From positions 49,081-113,080 of the IMG/VR virus record IMGVR_UViG_3300032331_001766: a stretch of DNA of 64,000 nucleotides; one strand, written 5' to 3'. A model generated the notes under the pieces. That model saw only the letters and a program-made list of their open reading frames with translations, made no database searches and was not told where the DNA came from. This DNA comes from a virus. Positions 1 through 8,481 of this stretch are shown here, in pieces; the first letter of the stretch is position 1, and each line of letters starts with the position of its first letter. Made by a program: the position numbers and the translations under genes.

Positions 1-357
1 TGCTCTATAGTTGCACACAATGTAATTTCTATAGGTGAGCAATATTCCTTAGATTCTGGAATAGACCTCGGATATCTACCAGTATATTTTGGCATTAATA
101 AATATAATGTTGGTGTTCACATGGGCGCACACGTAGATGCATATGATGGGGCTCAAGATGAATCTACTGTTTCTATGGTTATGTATTTAAATGATGACTA
201 CGAAGGCGGAGAGATAGAGTTTCCAGAGCATGGGATATCAATTAAACCAGAAGCTGGAAGCGTAGTCGTATTTGCCTCAAAGGGCGTTTTACATGATCCA
301 AAACCTACAATATCTGGAACTAAGTATATGATCCCCATATTCTTTTTCAAAAGATAG
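1..357 (+). CDS. 2OG-Fe(II) oxygenase, 5' truncated by window edge
   Basis: The frame is open from base 1, so the N-terminus lies outside the window; the ATG at 121 is internal. The visible 118 residues form the double-stranded beta-helix half of a prolyl-4-hydroxylase-like dioxygenase. The iron ligands are the HVD triad (codons at 130-138) and a distal His in GVLHDP (codon at 292), with the usual YLNDDYEGGEIEF core strand between them. The 2-oxoglutarate-binding Arg after the distal His is replaced by Lys (GTKY). Such enzymes hydroxylate proteins, small molecules or nucleobases using Fe(II), O2 and 2-oxoglutarate; the substrate here is unknown. The gene ends just before a leaderless promoter for the LamG protein. 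Family call is firm, substrate not. Confidence 0.85.
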   Translation, partial: CSIVAHNVISIGEQYSLDSGIDLGYLPVYFGINKYNVGVHMGAHVDAYDGAQDESTVSMVMYLNDDYEGGEIEFPEHGISIKPEAGSVVVFASKGVLHDPKPTISGTKYMIPIFFFKR

Positions 358-372
358 ATATTAGTATATAAT
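344..372 (+). promoter_or_regulatory. Promoter TTTTCA-N17-TATAAT, leaderless start
   Basis: The -35-like TTTTCA (344-349) and perfect -10 TATAAT (367-372) are 17 bases apart. Only six bases separate the -10 from the ATG at 379, so transcription should begin at or next to the start codon. There is no Shine-Dalgarno sequence. Confidence 0.6.
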
Positions 373-378
373 AAAAGA

Positions 379-2118
379 ATGTCATACCAACTTAAAGTAA
401 TCAAGGATCAACCAGTAGGGTTTTGGGCCTTAGATGAAACTTCTGGAACTTCAGCTACAGACTCATCTGGTTGCGGAAATTCTGGCACATATACTGGTGG
501 AATTACAAATGGTCTTATGCCATTAATTCCAGGCGGACTTCAGGGTTCTTTAATTACTAGTTCAAAATCTATTTCGTTTCCAATAGTAAATAACTATTAC
601 GGAAGTTCTGGATATAAAAGCTTGGCAGATGTAAATTCATTAGATAACGATTGTTCTTTTGAAGTATGGTTTTACCCAAAATTTGCAACAACAAACGAGA
701 CTGTCATATTTGGTAACTCAACAAATCTAGTTGGTTTATTTTATGATTCTGGAGATATTGTATTTAAATTTGCTCAATATACTGCTAGATATACTTTACA
801 ACATATTTCAAAATCTCATCATATTGTTGGAACTTATTCACCTTCAGAAATTAAGCTATATATTGATGGTGAGATTAAAGCTACAACATCTATTACAGAC
901 CTTCCAAGCCTTTCTCAGACTGGTTTAACACTTAACGCTGGTCCAACCATAAGTGCATCAGATTCTTTTGTCATAGACGCCCCTGCGGTTTATAGACATG
1001 CATTACCTATATCAAAAATAATTAATCATTATTCTGAAATTCAGCCAATACCAGCACATCAAGTTGCATTTCCAGATAGCGGAAGAATATTTGAAATTCA
1101 AGATGATAATATATCTACAGCATATTCATATTCATATCCAGGAAACAAGCCATTAAATTATTTAATAACGGATGGACTTTACTATAATACAGAAGAACAA
1201 TATATCTCTCTTGTTAAATCAGATTTAGGTGGGGCATCGTCAATAGAAATTCTTGATTTTATTTCTATCCCTTCAGGAATTGAAGCTAACTCTTCTAAAA
1301 TTGAATGGAACGGATCAAATGGAATTGCAGTTTCAATAAATGATCAGCTATGCGTAAATGGCGGGGAGATTCCAAACTACTCAAAAAATAGCTTTTCTTC
1401 AGAAACTGGAATGAACATTAAGATAACAATATCTTCTTCCGATGTAAGCAAATATATTCCTAGACTATATGGACTTTCAATTACTCTGTACAAGGATCAG
1501 ACGGTCTTTGCTTCAAATTCTGCAGACTACATAAATCATTTAAGCACTGAGTCATTTACTCTAGGCAGTAAAAAATATCCAATACTGTCAAGGGATAGCC
1601 GAAATGGGGTTAAGACATTTAGTAGCTCTGGATTTAATTTAAATACAGAAGAACTGATTAGCACGGTAGAATTTTTCTACACCCCCTCAGCTTTGTCTAA
1701 CAGTGGACTGGTATCTTCAATTTCTGGAACAGGGGCTGCTTCAAATTACTCATGGATTACCGCTGGTACCGTAAGCAAGACTAACGTTGCTGGTATATAT
1801 GTAAATGGTGTAAATAAGACATCTCAGACATTAATATCAAACCTGTTCTCTGCGGGAGAGATTTACCATGTTGTAATTGTATACACTAGCCCTATATCTG
1901 GAGCATTAAAATTTAATTCATCGGCAGCTGGCTCAGTTTCTTCCACATATCAAAATATTGCCCTGTACCAGACGGCATTTGATGCCACAAAAGTATCTCA
2001 GCATTATTCTTTATACACACAGAGATCCATATCTTTGGCTGACGATTCGTCAATTACGATGACAGAAAACGGAACCTTTGTATATAACAATGACTGGCTT
2101 GTAATACAAAACATATAA
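379..2118 (+). CDS. LamG/concanavalin-like virion protein
   Basis: This 579-residue protein begins with a LamG/concanavalin A-like jelly-roll domain (about residues 10-215), seen in motifs such as VGFWALDETSGT, CSFEVWFYPK and IKLYIDGEIKATTSI. A weaker second domain of the same kind covers about residues 390-560 (STVEFFYTP, AGIYVNGVNKT, NIALYQTAFDATKVSQHY). LamG domains bind carbohydrates and are common in phage tail-tip and head-decoration proteins, so a role in adhesion to host glycans is likely. No signal peptide is visible. The gene stands alone upstream of the portal block, with its own leaderless promoter and an inverted repeat right after its stop. Whether it sits on the head or the tail cannot be told from sequence. 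Confidence 0.75.
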   Translation: MSYQLKVIKDQPVGFWALDETSGTSATDSSGCGNSGTYTGGITNGLMPLIPGGLQGSLITSSKSISFPIVNNYYGSSGYKSLADVNSLDNDCSFEVWFYPKFATTNETVIFGNSTNLVGLFYDSGDIVFKFAQYTARYTLQHISKSHHIVGTYSPSEIKLYIDGEIKATTSITDLPSLSQTGLTLNAGPTISASDSFVIDAPAVYRHALPISKIINHYSEIQPIPAHQVAFPDSGRIFEIQDDNISTAYSYSYPGNKPLNYLITDGLYYNTEEQYISLVKSDLGGASSIEILDFISIPSGIEANSSKIEWNGSNGIAVSINDQLCVNGGEIPNYSKNSFSSETGMNIKITISSSDVSKYIPRLYGLSITLYKDQTVFASNSADYINHLSTESFTLGSKKYPILSRDSRNGVKTFSSSGFNLNTEELISTVEFFYTPSALSNSGLVSSISGTGAASNYSWITAGTVSKTNVAGIYVNGVNKTSQTLISNLFSAGEIYHVVIVYTSPISGALKFNSSAAGSVSSTYQNIALYQTAFDATKVSQHYSLYTQRSISLADDSSITMTENGTFVYNNDWLVIQNI

Positions 2119-2141
2119 TTTTGTCATAAGGCATGACAAAA
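2119..2141 (+). repeat. Perfect inverted repeat after LamG gene
   Basis: TTTTGTCAT (2119-2127) and ATGACAAAA (2133-2141) form a nine-pair stem with an AAGGC loop, starting on the base after the stop codon. No U-run follows on the + strand, so it may be a weak terminator, an mRNA 3'-end stabiliser or an operator for the promoter that starts three bases later. Confidence 0.6.
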
Positions 2142-2143
2142 AC

Positions 2144-2172
2144 TAGACTTATATCCAGGATAATGGTAAAAT
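2144..2172 (+). promoter_or_regulatory. Promoter TAGACT-N17-TAAAAT, near-leaderless
   Basis: TAGACT (2144-2149) and TAAAAT (2167-2172) are 17 bases apart, and the -10 carries an extended TGG (2164-2166). The ATG at 2181 lies eight bases after the -10. This should drive the head-gene operon. Confidence 0.6.
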
Positions 2173-2180
2173 AAAACACT

Positions 2181-2525
2181 ATGGACTTCAATAAGATAAA
2201 CACAAAGGTTTTAGACGAAGAGTCAACGCTGGGCATTTATGTCTGGGAAATGCCAGACGGCAGATGGATTGGCGATGACGACGGCAATTATCTATCTATT
2301 ACATCTAAAAAGAATAATAGATCACGCATGGATGCCTTGGCTAGAGAAGTAAGATCTTATGGAATTCATGAAGGGCAGCCGCTTTTTCTTTCAGCAAGAA
2401 GAAAAATTGATGATGAAGAATTTCTTTATCAGAGCCAAAGACTTAACCTGGGCTTAGTTCCAGACCCACTCGATATTGGAAATTATAAAGATGAAATGAA
2501 AAAGTTAGGTAATCTAAGGGGTTAA
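2181..2525 (+). CDS. Hypothetical protein upstream of portal
   Basis: A 114-residue, charged, probably cytoplasmic protein that I do not recognise by family. It has a WEMPDGRWIGDDDGNYLSI segment near the N-terminus that looks like a small beta-sheet, a helical middle and a basic ARRKIDDEEF stretch. It is the first gene of the head operon, starts without a Shine-Dalgarno sequence eight bases after a promoter -10, and ends one base before the portal ATG. The position suggests a role linked to head assembly or packaging, but nothing in the sequence proves this. Confidence 0.6.
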   Translation: MDFNKINTKVLDEESTLGIYVWEMPDGRWIGDDDGNYLSITSKKNNRSRMDALAREVRSYGIHEGQPLFLSARRKIDDEEFLYQSQRLNLGLVPDPLDIGNYKDEMKKLGNLRG

Positions 2526-2526
2526 A

Positions 2527-4107
2527 ATGGAATTCATGCATGAAGAAGACTCACAAAATATTATTGATATTTCTAATACTGCAGACTGGTTTTCTTTTAA
2601 AAAAGAAATAACAACAAGCAACGACCCATTTGCTATAGACGTTGAAGAATTAAAAAAGTTTAAAGGTCTAAGCCCAGCATTTCGTAGAAAAATGAATCGT
2701 GATTTTTCAAAGTCATTTTCTGGAATTGATGGAGTTACAACACAACAGAATTTATTGGCTCAAGCAATTACTGGCTACGCAATGTTCGATCTTATCGAGC
2801 CACCATATAACCTAGAATACCTTTCAAAAATTTATGAAGTTTCAACATATAACTATGCTGCAATTAATGCAAAGGTCTCTAACATTGTTGGTTTAGGATA
2901 CGACTTTATTGAAACAAAAAAAACCAATGATGCGTTTGATGCAATAGAAGATGAAAAAGTTTTGGCTAGAGCACGTAAGAAGCTTGGTAAGCTTAGACAA
3001 GATATGCAAGAGTGGTTAGATACAACAAACGATGAAGATACATTTACTCAAACTTTAATTAAGGTCTATACAGATTTAGAAGCTACTGGAAATGGGTTCC
3101 TAGAAATTGGTAGAACGACATCAGGCAATATTGGTTACATTGGGCATATTCCAGCAAAGACAATGAGAATAAGAAGATTGCGTGATGGCTTTATTCAATT
3201 ACTTTATGGCAAGGCTGTGTATTTCCGCAACTTTGGAGACTCAGAAACATTGAGTCCAATTACTTCACAAGAAGAAAGACCTAATGAAGTTATTCATTTT
3301 AAAAAGTATACTCCTATGAATAACTACTATGGAATTCCAGACATCATTGCCGCACAGACAGCGTTGGCTGGTAACGAATTTTCTGGTAGATATAACCTAG
3401 ACTACTTTGAAAATAAAGCGGTCCCAAGATATATTATTACAGTAAAGGGAGCAAAGCTTTCACCAGAATCAGAAAGAAAACTTCTTGAGTTTTTTCAGGT
3501 TGGATTAAAGGGCAAAAATCACAGATCTCTTTACGTTCCGCTACCAGCAGATACCCCAGACTCTAAAGTTGAATTTAAAATGGAGCCAATTGAAGCTGGC
3601 AATCAGGAAGGCTCATTTGAGAAGTATCGCAAATCAAATAGAGACGAAATCCTATTAGCTCACCGTGTGCCAATTAATAAAATTGGAACCCCAGAAGGAC
3701 TAAGCCTGGCAAATGCTCGTGATGCAGATAAAACATTTAAAGAGCAAGTATGCCGACCAGCCCAAATGATTCTAGAAAAGAAATTAAATAGAATATTTGA
3801 AGAAAAAACAGATGCCCTTCTACTTAAATTTAATGAATTAACATTGACTGATGCAGATACTCAGTCTAAAATTGATGAGCGTTATTTAAGAATGCAGGTA
3901 ATTGTTCCTAATGAAGTTAGAATTAGAAATGGCTGGATCCCACTTGATGGCGGAGATAAAGTCATAGAATTAAAGCCTCAACAAGCAGCAGAACAATCAG
4001 CCCAGGCAGGCAAGACAAGAGCACGGGATGGTGAAAGAGCTGCAAATTCACCAGATAAATCTGGAGAAGGAAGAAATGCAAAAGGCGACGGGAGCAAGGT
4101 AGAGTAA
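2527..4107 (+). CDS. Portal protein
   Basis: This 526-residue protein matches the HK97/PBSX-type portal family, whose members form the twelve-subunit ring at the capsid vertex through which DNA is packaged and ejected. Typical features are YNYAAINAKVSNIVGLGY, the stretch LEATGNGFLEIGRT, IHFKKYTPMNNYYGIPDIIAA, a clip and crown region ending in LLAHRVPINKIG, and a charged, disordered tail (about residues 480-526, rich in Gln, Ala, Gly and Arg). AAGGGG at 2516-2521 supports the start at 2527; an internal ATG at 2536 is a less likely alternative. It lies directly upstream of the protease and capsid genes, the standard HK97-like order. Confidence 0.92.
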   Translation: MEFMHEEDSQNIIDISNTADWFSFKKEITTSNDPFAIDVEELKKFKGLSPAFRRKMNRDFSKSFSGIDGVTTQQNLLAQAITGYAMFDLIEPPYNLEYLSKIYEVSTYNYAAINAKVSNIVGLGYDFIETKKTNDAFDAIEDEKVLARARKKLGKLRQDMQEWLDTTNDEDTFTQTLIKVYTDLEATGNGFLEIGRTTSGNIGYIGHIPAKTMRIRRLRDGFIQLLYGKAVYFRNFGDSETLSPITSQEERPNEVIHFKKYTPMNNYYGIPDIIAAQTALAGNEFSGRYNLDYFENKAVPRYIITVKGAKLSPESERKLLEFFQVGLKGKNHRSLYVPLPADTPDSKVEFKMEPIEAGNQEGSFEKYRKSNRDEILLAHRVPINKIGTPEGLSLANARDADKTFKEQVCRPAQMILEKKLNRIFEEKTDALLLKFNELTLTDADTQSKIDERYLRMQVIVPNEVRIRNGWIPLDGGDKVIELKPQQAAEQSAQAGKTRARDGERAANSPDKSGEGRNAKGDGSKVE

Positions 4108-4126
4108 TTATTACTCAACCACTTAT

Positions 4127-4155
4127 TTGCCTTTTGATGTATACGAGTATAAAAT
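4127..4155 (+). promoter_or_regulatory. Promoter TTGCCT-N17-TAAAAT before protease gene
   Basis: TTGCCT (4127-4132) and TAAAAT (4150-4155) are 17 bases apart. The ATG at 4163 follows seven bases after the -10, with no Shine-Dalgarno sequence, again a leaderless arrangement. Confidence 0.5.
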
Positions 4156-4162
4156 TAAGCAT

Positions 4163-5482
4163 ATGAATATTGAAAAATCACAATGGTCCAGTAATGGAGA
4201 TAACTTACATTTATCTATTCCATTTACTAAGGTTAACCGTGAAAAAAGAACAGTATCAGGCTTTGCTACGCTAGACAATGTTGACCAGACAGGCGATGTT
4301 GTAACAGCAGAGGCAAGCACAAAAGCATTTGAAGGTTTCCGTGGGAACATTCGTGAAATGCACGGATCGCTTGCAGTTGGTAAAATGTTATCATTTAAGC
4401 CAGAGACATACTATGATCCAATTTCAAAGAATTTTTATAATGGAATTTATGTAACAACATATATTTCAAAGGGTGCACAAGATACATGGGAAAAAGTTCT
4501 AGACGGAACTCTTTCAGGATTTTCAATTGGCGGAAAGATTACAGAGTCAGATAACGAAGTCAATAAAGCAAATGGAGAAACTGTTCGTTTTATTAAAGGC
4601 TATAGCCTAATTGAGTTATCAATTGTAGACTCACCAGCAAATGAATTATGTAATATTATTTCATTTGAAAAGGTAAATGGCCAGATGATTGCCAAAGGTA
4701 TTGCAACTGAAGTTGTAACAGAAAACATCTTTTATTGCGAAGAAAGCGACTCAGTTTTTGTATCAACAGAAAAAACATTTGATTCACCAGTTTCTGGTAA
4801 GCCAGCAACATTAATCGGTTGGGTTGAAAGTTCAGATACAAATAAGTCAAAAGAAATAGATAAGATTCTTGCTTCATTTAAGAAGTCAAGATTGTCGTTG
4901 CCTGATACACAAACAATTGCAAAACAGGCAAACGCAGAAGGAGGTAATGAAGTGTCAGAAAATACAGAAAACGTAGTAGTTGAAGAAACTACAGCCGTTG
5001 AAGAGACTCCAGTTGTTGCAGAAGAAGCAGCACCAGTTGTCGAAGAAGCTCCTGCAGAAGAAGCAGCAGCAGACGCTCCTGCCGAAACTCTGGAAAAAGC
5101 AGCCGACGTATCAGAAGTTATGGTTGATGAACCTGATTTTGCAAAAATGTTAGGCGATCTAAAAAACTTTTTCTCAGAAACTCTAGAAAAGTCAAACAGC
5201 ACAAGCTCTGCTGAATTTACAACAGTTAAAGAAACTGTTGAATCATTTAGCAAGTCTGTTGAAGTAAAGCTTTCAGAGCAGGCAGAAGTAAACAGCGCAT
5301 TAGCAAAAGCTATTGAAGAAATCAAGAACACGATTGATGGCGTACAAAAGCGTGTCGATGCAGTAGAATCAGAGACTGCAGTAAAGAAGTCCTCAGATCT
5401 TGGCGGATCTCAGGAAGTAACAATCAAAAAATCCAAATGGAACGGTTCTTTCCTCGGTTCCGTGAACGAAATATTTAACTAA
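4163..5482 (+). CDS. Prohead protease fused to scaffold domain
   Basis: The N-terminal half (about residues 1-190 from 4163) is a HK97-type prohead serine protease (U35/S78): RTVSGFATLDNVDQTGDVV, the conserved MHG with the catalytic His, SGFSIGG with the catalytic Ser, and ELSIVDSPANELC. A Glu/Ala/Val-rich acidic stretch follows (about 255-320), then a helical coiled-coil tail, the usual make-up of a delta/scaffold domain cleaved during capsid maturation. The frame also opens at a TTG (4127), but that TTG coincides with a likely -35 element, so the ATG at 4163 is preferred. Length (439 residues) fits protease-scaffold fusions. The major capsid gene follows after 14 bases. Confidence 0.88.
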   Translation: MNIEKSQWSSNGDNLHLSIPFTKVNREKRTVSGFATLDNVDQTGDVVTAEASTKAFEGFRGNIREMHGSLAVGKMLSFKPETYYDPISKNFYNGIYVTTYISKGAQDTWEKVLDGTLSGFSIGGKITESDNEVNKANGETVRFIKGYSLIELSIVDSPANELCNIISFEKVNGQMIAKGIATEVVTENIFYCEESDSVFVSTEKTFDSPVSGKPATLIGWVESSDTNKSKEIDKILASFKKSRLSLPDTQTIAKQANAEGGNEVSENTENVVVEETTAVEETPVVAEEAAPVVEEAPAEEAAADAPAETLEKAADVSEVMVDEPDFAKMLGDLKNFFSETLEKSNSTSSAEFTTVKETVESFSKSVEVKLSEQAEVNSALAKAIEEIKNTIDGVQKRVDAVESETAVKKSSDLGGSQEVTIKKSKWNGSFLGSVNEIFN

Positions 5483-5496
5483 GGTAGGTATAAAAA

Positions 5497-6543
5497 ATGA
5501 GCAATGATTTATTAAAAGATATTGCATCTGGTACAACAGCAACAGGTACATTTGCTTCCACTACAGGTGGAACAGGTACTCACGTCGCTTCCGAAAATGG
5601 AAACGGTGGTTTGTTAAACCCAGAGCAATCAGCTCGCTTTCTAGACTACATGTTCGATTCAACCGTAATTGGTAAGGTCGCACGTACAGTCCGCATGAAG
5701 GCAGACACAACCGAGATTGATCGTATTGGTGTTGGCGAGAAGCTTATGAAGCTCGCTACAGAAGGAGATAACACAGCTACAAATGCTGCAGTTACTTTCT
5801 CAAAGATTTCTCTCACAACTAAGAAGCTTCGCTTAGATTGGGAACTTTCAACTGAGTCTCTAGAAGACAACATTGAAGGTCCAGATCTAGAAGATCACAT
5901 CGCAAGAATGCTTGCAACACAAGCAGGAAACGATATCGAAGATGTTATCCTTAACGGTAACACAGCATTAACAGGAGATGCACTTTACAAGGCATTTAAC
6001 GGTGTAGTAAAGAAGGCTAAGACCTATGGTCGTGTAGTCGATGCAGCTGGAGCTGGCATTTCACGTGCCACATTCAACTCAGCACTTAAGGCACTCCCAC
6101 GTAAGTACAAGCAACGTCGTACAGACCTTCGCTTCCTTGCTGGATCAAACTTGATCCAGGATTACTTATACAACACATCACAGAACATTCAGAACGTTAA
6201 CCCACAGGACATTGCTTCAGGCATCATCCGTGGAGATGTTCCAGTTCTTGGTGGACCAGCAGGATATGTAGCTCCATACGCATTTGGTATTCCAATCGTT
6301 GAAGTTCCACTTCTTCCAGAAACACAGACTGGTGACTACTCAGCAGCAGCAGGATCACACGGTGACGTGCACTTAACATTCCCAAATAACGTTGTTATTG
6401 GTGTTAAGCGTGACGTAACTGTTTACCGATTCTTCTGGCCACGTAAGGACTCAATTGAGTACACAATGTATACTCGTGTTGGCGTCCAGATCGAACAAGC
6501 AGATGCTTGGGTCGTAGTAAAGAACGTTAAGGTTGCTTCTTAA
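5497..6543 (+). CDS. Major capsid protein, HK97 fold
   Basis: A 348-residue protein with typical HK97-like capsid features: a Gly/Thr/Ser-rich disordered N-terminus (about 1-35), the N-arm and E-loop region (IDRIGVGEKLMKLATEGDN), the long spine helix (EDHIARMLATQAGNDIEDVI), and P-domain and A-domain motifs such as LPRKYKQRRTDLRFLAGSN and GVKRDVTVYRFFWPRKDSIE. AGGTAGG upstream (5483-5489) serves as ribosome-binding site. The gene carries more C-ending codons (AAG, ATC, CGT) than its neighbours, as expected for strong expression, and is followed by a strong terminator. It forms the icosahedral shell after cleavage by the upstream protease. Confidence 0.93.
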   Translation: MSNDLLKDIASGTTATGTFASTTGGTGTHVASENGNGGLLNPEQSARFLDYMFDSTVIGKVARTVRMKADTTEIDRIGVGEKLMKLATEGDNTATNAAVTFSKISLTTKKLRLDWELSTESLEDNIEGPDLEDHIARMLATQAGNDIEDVILNGNTALTGDALYKAFNGVVKKAKTYGRVVDAAGAGISRATFNSALKALPRKYKQRRTDLRFLAGSNLIQDYLYNTSQNIQNVNPQDIASGIIRGDVPVLGGPAGYVAPYAFGIPIVEVPLLPETQTGDYSAAAGSHGDVHLTFPNNVVIGVKRDVTVYRFFWPRKDSIEYTMYTRVGVQIEQADAWVVVKNVKVAS

Positions 6544-6565
6544 TTAATTTAAGAATTAATCACGG

Positions 6566-6595
6566 AAAGGCCCCCAATTAATTTTGGGGGCTTTT
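6566..6595 (+). terminator. Rho-independent terminator after capsid gene
   Basis: AAAGGCCCCCAA (6566-6577) pairs with TTGGGGGCTTTT (6584-6595) around a TTAATT loop, with the U-run partly inside the 3' arm. It closes the capsid transcript. Confidence 0.9.
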
Positions 6596-6620
6596 CATTT
6601 AAATTCATCAATGCTATAAT
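6592..6620 (+). promoter_or_regulatory. Promoter TTTTCA-N17-TGC-TATAAT
   Basis: TTTTCA (6592-6597), which overlaps the terminator U-run, and TATAAT (6615-6620) with an extended TGC (6612-6614). It restarts transcription for the connector genes; GGAG at 6637-6640 serves the ATG at 6647. Confidence 0.7.
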
Positions 6621-6646
6621 TAAATACCTAGAAAAAGGAGTAATAT

Positions 6647-7054
6647 ATGTCATTCGAGACATTAAAAGTTGCAGAACTAAGAAAGATCGCAGAAGATTTT
6701 GCGGTTGAAACAGAAGGTCTAAAAAACAAGGCGGATATTATTGCTGCCCTATCAGAAGAAGGCGTAACATATGCAGTCTATGCCAAAACTATAGAAAAGC
6801 TTGAAGAAGCAGAAGAAGAAGAAGAAGAAGCAGAAGAAATTCTTCCAAGATTTGATCCTAAGAAATCACAATCTAAGGATGATGTGCTAGTTAGAATGAC
6901 TAGAGCAAATTTTCGTTACGATATCATAGGATATACCTTTACAAAGGAGCATCCATTTATTGCAATGAAAGAAGAAGACGCACAAAAAATCTTTGATATG
7001 GAGGAAGGTTTCCGTTTAGCAACGCCAAGAGAAGCACAAGAGTACTACAGCTAA
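6647..7054 (+). CDS. SAP/Rho-N-like acidic head protein
   Basis: The first 40 or so residues (LKVAELRKIAEDF, GLKNKADIIAALSEEG) form a helix-extended-helix typical of SAP or Rho N-terminal motifs, which bind nucleic acid or act as small protein docks. A run of Glu (about residues 51-66) links this to a C-terminal domain of about 65 residues (VLVRMTRANFRYDIIGYTFTKEHPF) that I do not recognise. Proteins of this make-up are often found right after the capsid gene in actinobacteriophages, where their role is not settled. A good Shine-Dalgarno sequence and a dedicated promoter precede it. Confidence 0.6.
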   Translation: MSFETLKVAELRKIAEDFAVETEGLKNKADIIAALSEEGVTYAVYAKTIEKLEEAEEEEEEAEEILPRFDPKKSQSKDDVLVRMTRANFRYDIIGYTFTKEHPFIAMKEEDAQKIFDMEEGFRLATPREAQEYYS

Positions 7055-7068
7055 ACAAACCTAATTAA

Positions 7069-8052
7069 ATGGCAGAAGTTTATATTGAAAGTAATTTTCC
7101 AGTTAAAACAAAAATATTTTATGCTGGAGAAATTATTGACGCAGACGGTAGTGTTACAGCAGAAATTTATGACATTACCGAAGACCCTGCCATTGTACCC
7201 GCAATAAACCCAGGAACACTGATAACTCAATTGGTTGCGTCTAAGTCTGAATCAGACATTGGATCATATCAAATTGTTTTTCCATTTTCTCTTACAACTA
7301 GACCAAGAAAATTTAGAATTAAGTGGAGATATGCAATCAATTCAGAATTGGTAAATCATTTTACAACAGTAGATATTGTAACTCCATACATAGAGCTAGC
7401 TGATGCTATTGAAGATTTAGGATTTGGATCAGATTCGTCAGACCCAAATAACAAAACATATCATGAGTTAATTATGGCAGAAAAATGGGCTAGAAAAACA
7501 ATTGAAACTTACACTGGACAGCAATTTTATTTATACAACGATATACATGTTGTCTATGGAGATAACGCCGACTCGTTAAGATTACCTTTTAAAATTAATG
7601 AGATTCATGAACTTTATGAAAATGACATATTGCTATTAGATACTATTAATAATATTAACAATTGGAATTATGATACTCAAATATCAGAAAGCGGATTTGG
7701 AGTTAGAATAAATCGAGCAAGCATGTTAGACAATACTGTTTATACAGCAAATGGAATGGTTCCGCCAAGCATCAATGATACTTATGGTGGCGTATTTAAA
7801 AATGGTTCAGTTTATAGAATCCAAGGTGTATATGGATGGGACAGTGTTCCTGACGCAGTAAGCGAAGCATGTATATATTTAATGAAAGACTATTTTTCAA
7901 AAGATAAAACTTGGAGAGAAAAGTATATTGCTAGTTTATCTTCATTTGATTGGAATTTTAAGTACAACACAGGAGCTTTTGTAGGAACAGGTAATTTATA
8001 TGCAGATCAAATATTATTACCTTACGTCTTAACTCAAATGGTTGTAATTTAA
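7069..8052 (+). CDS. Head-tail connector / adaptor protein
   Basis: A 327-residue protein in the slot of the first neck protein. The N-terminal 105 residues look like an Ig-like beta-sandwich (KTKIFYAGEIIDADGSVTAE, GSYQIVFPFSLTTRPRKFRI). The middle, with ELIMAEKWARKTIETYTGQQF and a later YLMKDYFSKDKTWREKYI helix pair, resembles the gp6/gp15-type adaptor that docks on the portal. The fusion of a beta-sandwich to the adaptor makes it about twice the usual length. It is followed directly by the head-closure-like gene. Assignment rests on position and helical pattern more than on strict motifs. Confidence 0.65.
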   Translation: MAEVYIESNFPVKTKIFYAGEIIDADGSVTAEIYDITEDPAIVPAINPGTLITQLVASKSESDIGSYQIVFPFSLTTRPRKFRIKWRYAINSELVNHFTTVDIVTPYIELADAIEDLGFGSDSSDPNNKTYHELIMAEKWARKTIETYTGQQFYLYNDIHVVYGDNADSLRLPFKINEIHELYENDILLLDTINNINNWNYDTQISESGFGVRINRASMLDNTVYTANGMVPPSINDTYGGVFKNGSVYRIQGVYGWDSVPDAVSEACIYLMKDYFSKDKTWREKYIASLSSFDWNFKYNTGAFVGTGNLYADQILLPYVLTQMVVI

Positions 8053-8481
8053 ATGTTTGGTATAGTTGAAGCCACATTCTCAATGAGTCTTGACCTATAT
8101 AAACAGTCTGATTTACAAGATCCAAATACTGGTGCTATAAAAAAAGAATGGTCTTATGACAGCACAGTAAGTTGCTATGCCAAGGGTGTAATTAGCAATT
8201 CCTCTTCATCCAGATCTGGAGATAGACAAGCTTTTAATAATAGATATGAAAACGTACAATTTATTGATGTTCGTACAACAAATAAATTAAATACAAGATT
8301 TAAAATAACAAATATATGCGGTCCAAGTGGTAAACCAATATGGACTGAGCTAGATTACCCAACAGAAACACCAACAGTTTTTGAAGTTCTTGGATCAACA
8401 CCATTAACAGACGCCTTTGGAAATATTTTAGGATATAACTCAAGCCTAAAAAGATCGGAGAATCAGCAAATTGGACTCTAG
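8053..8481 (+). CDS. Head-closure-like neck protein
   Basis: A 142-residue, mainly beta protein placed between the adaptor and the next neck gene, where head-closure (stopper) proteins usually lie. Visible segments are LDLYKQSDLQDPNTGAIKKEW, typical of stopper N-termini that report on a tail attachment site, and YENVQFIDVRTTNKLNTRFKI. It starts directly after the previous stop and overlaps the next gene by 11 bases, so translation is coupled. Assignment is by order and shape; no catalytic function is expected. Confidence 0.6.
   Translation: MFGIVEATFSMSLDLYKQSDLQDPNTGAIKKEWSYDSTVSCYAKGVISNSSSSRSGDRQAFNNRYENVQFIDVRTTNKLNTRFKITNICGPSGKPIWTELDYPTETPTVFEVLGSTPLTDAFGNILGYNSSLKRSENQQIGL

Noticed and set aside
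4732-5331. 199-codon open frame on the minus strand across the protease-scaffold gene
   Set aside because: It mirrors the Glu/Ala-rich scaffold region, encodes low-complexity Ser/Ala sequence and has no ribosome-binding site or family motif. It is a shadow of a GAA/GCA-rich gene.
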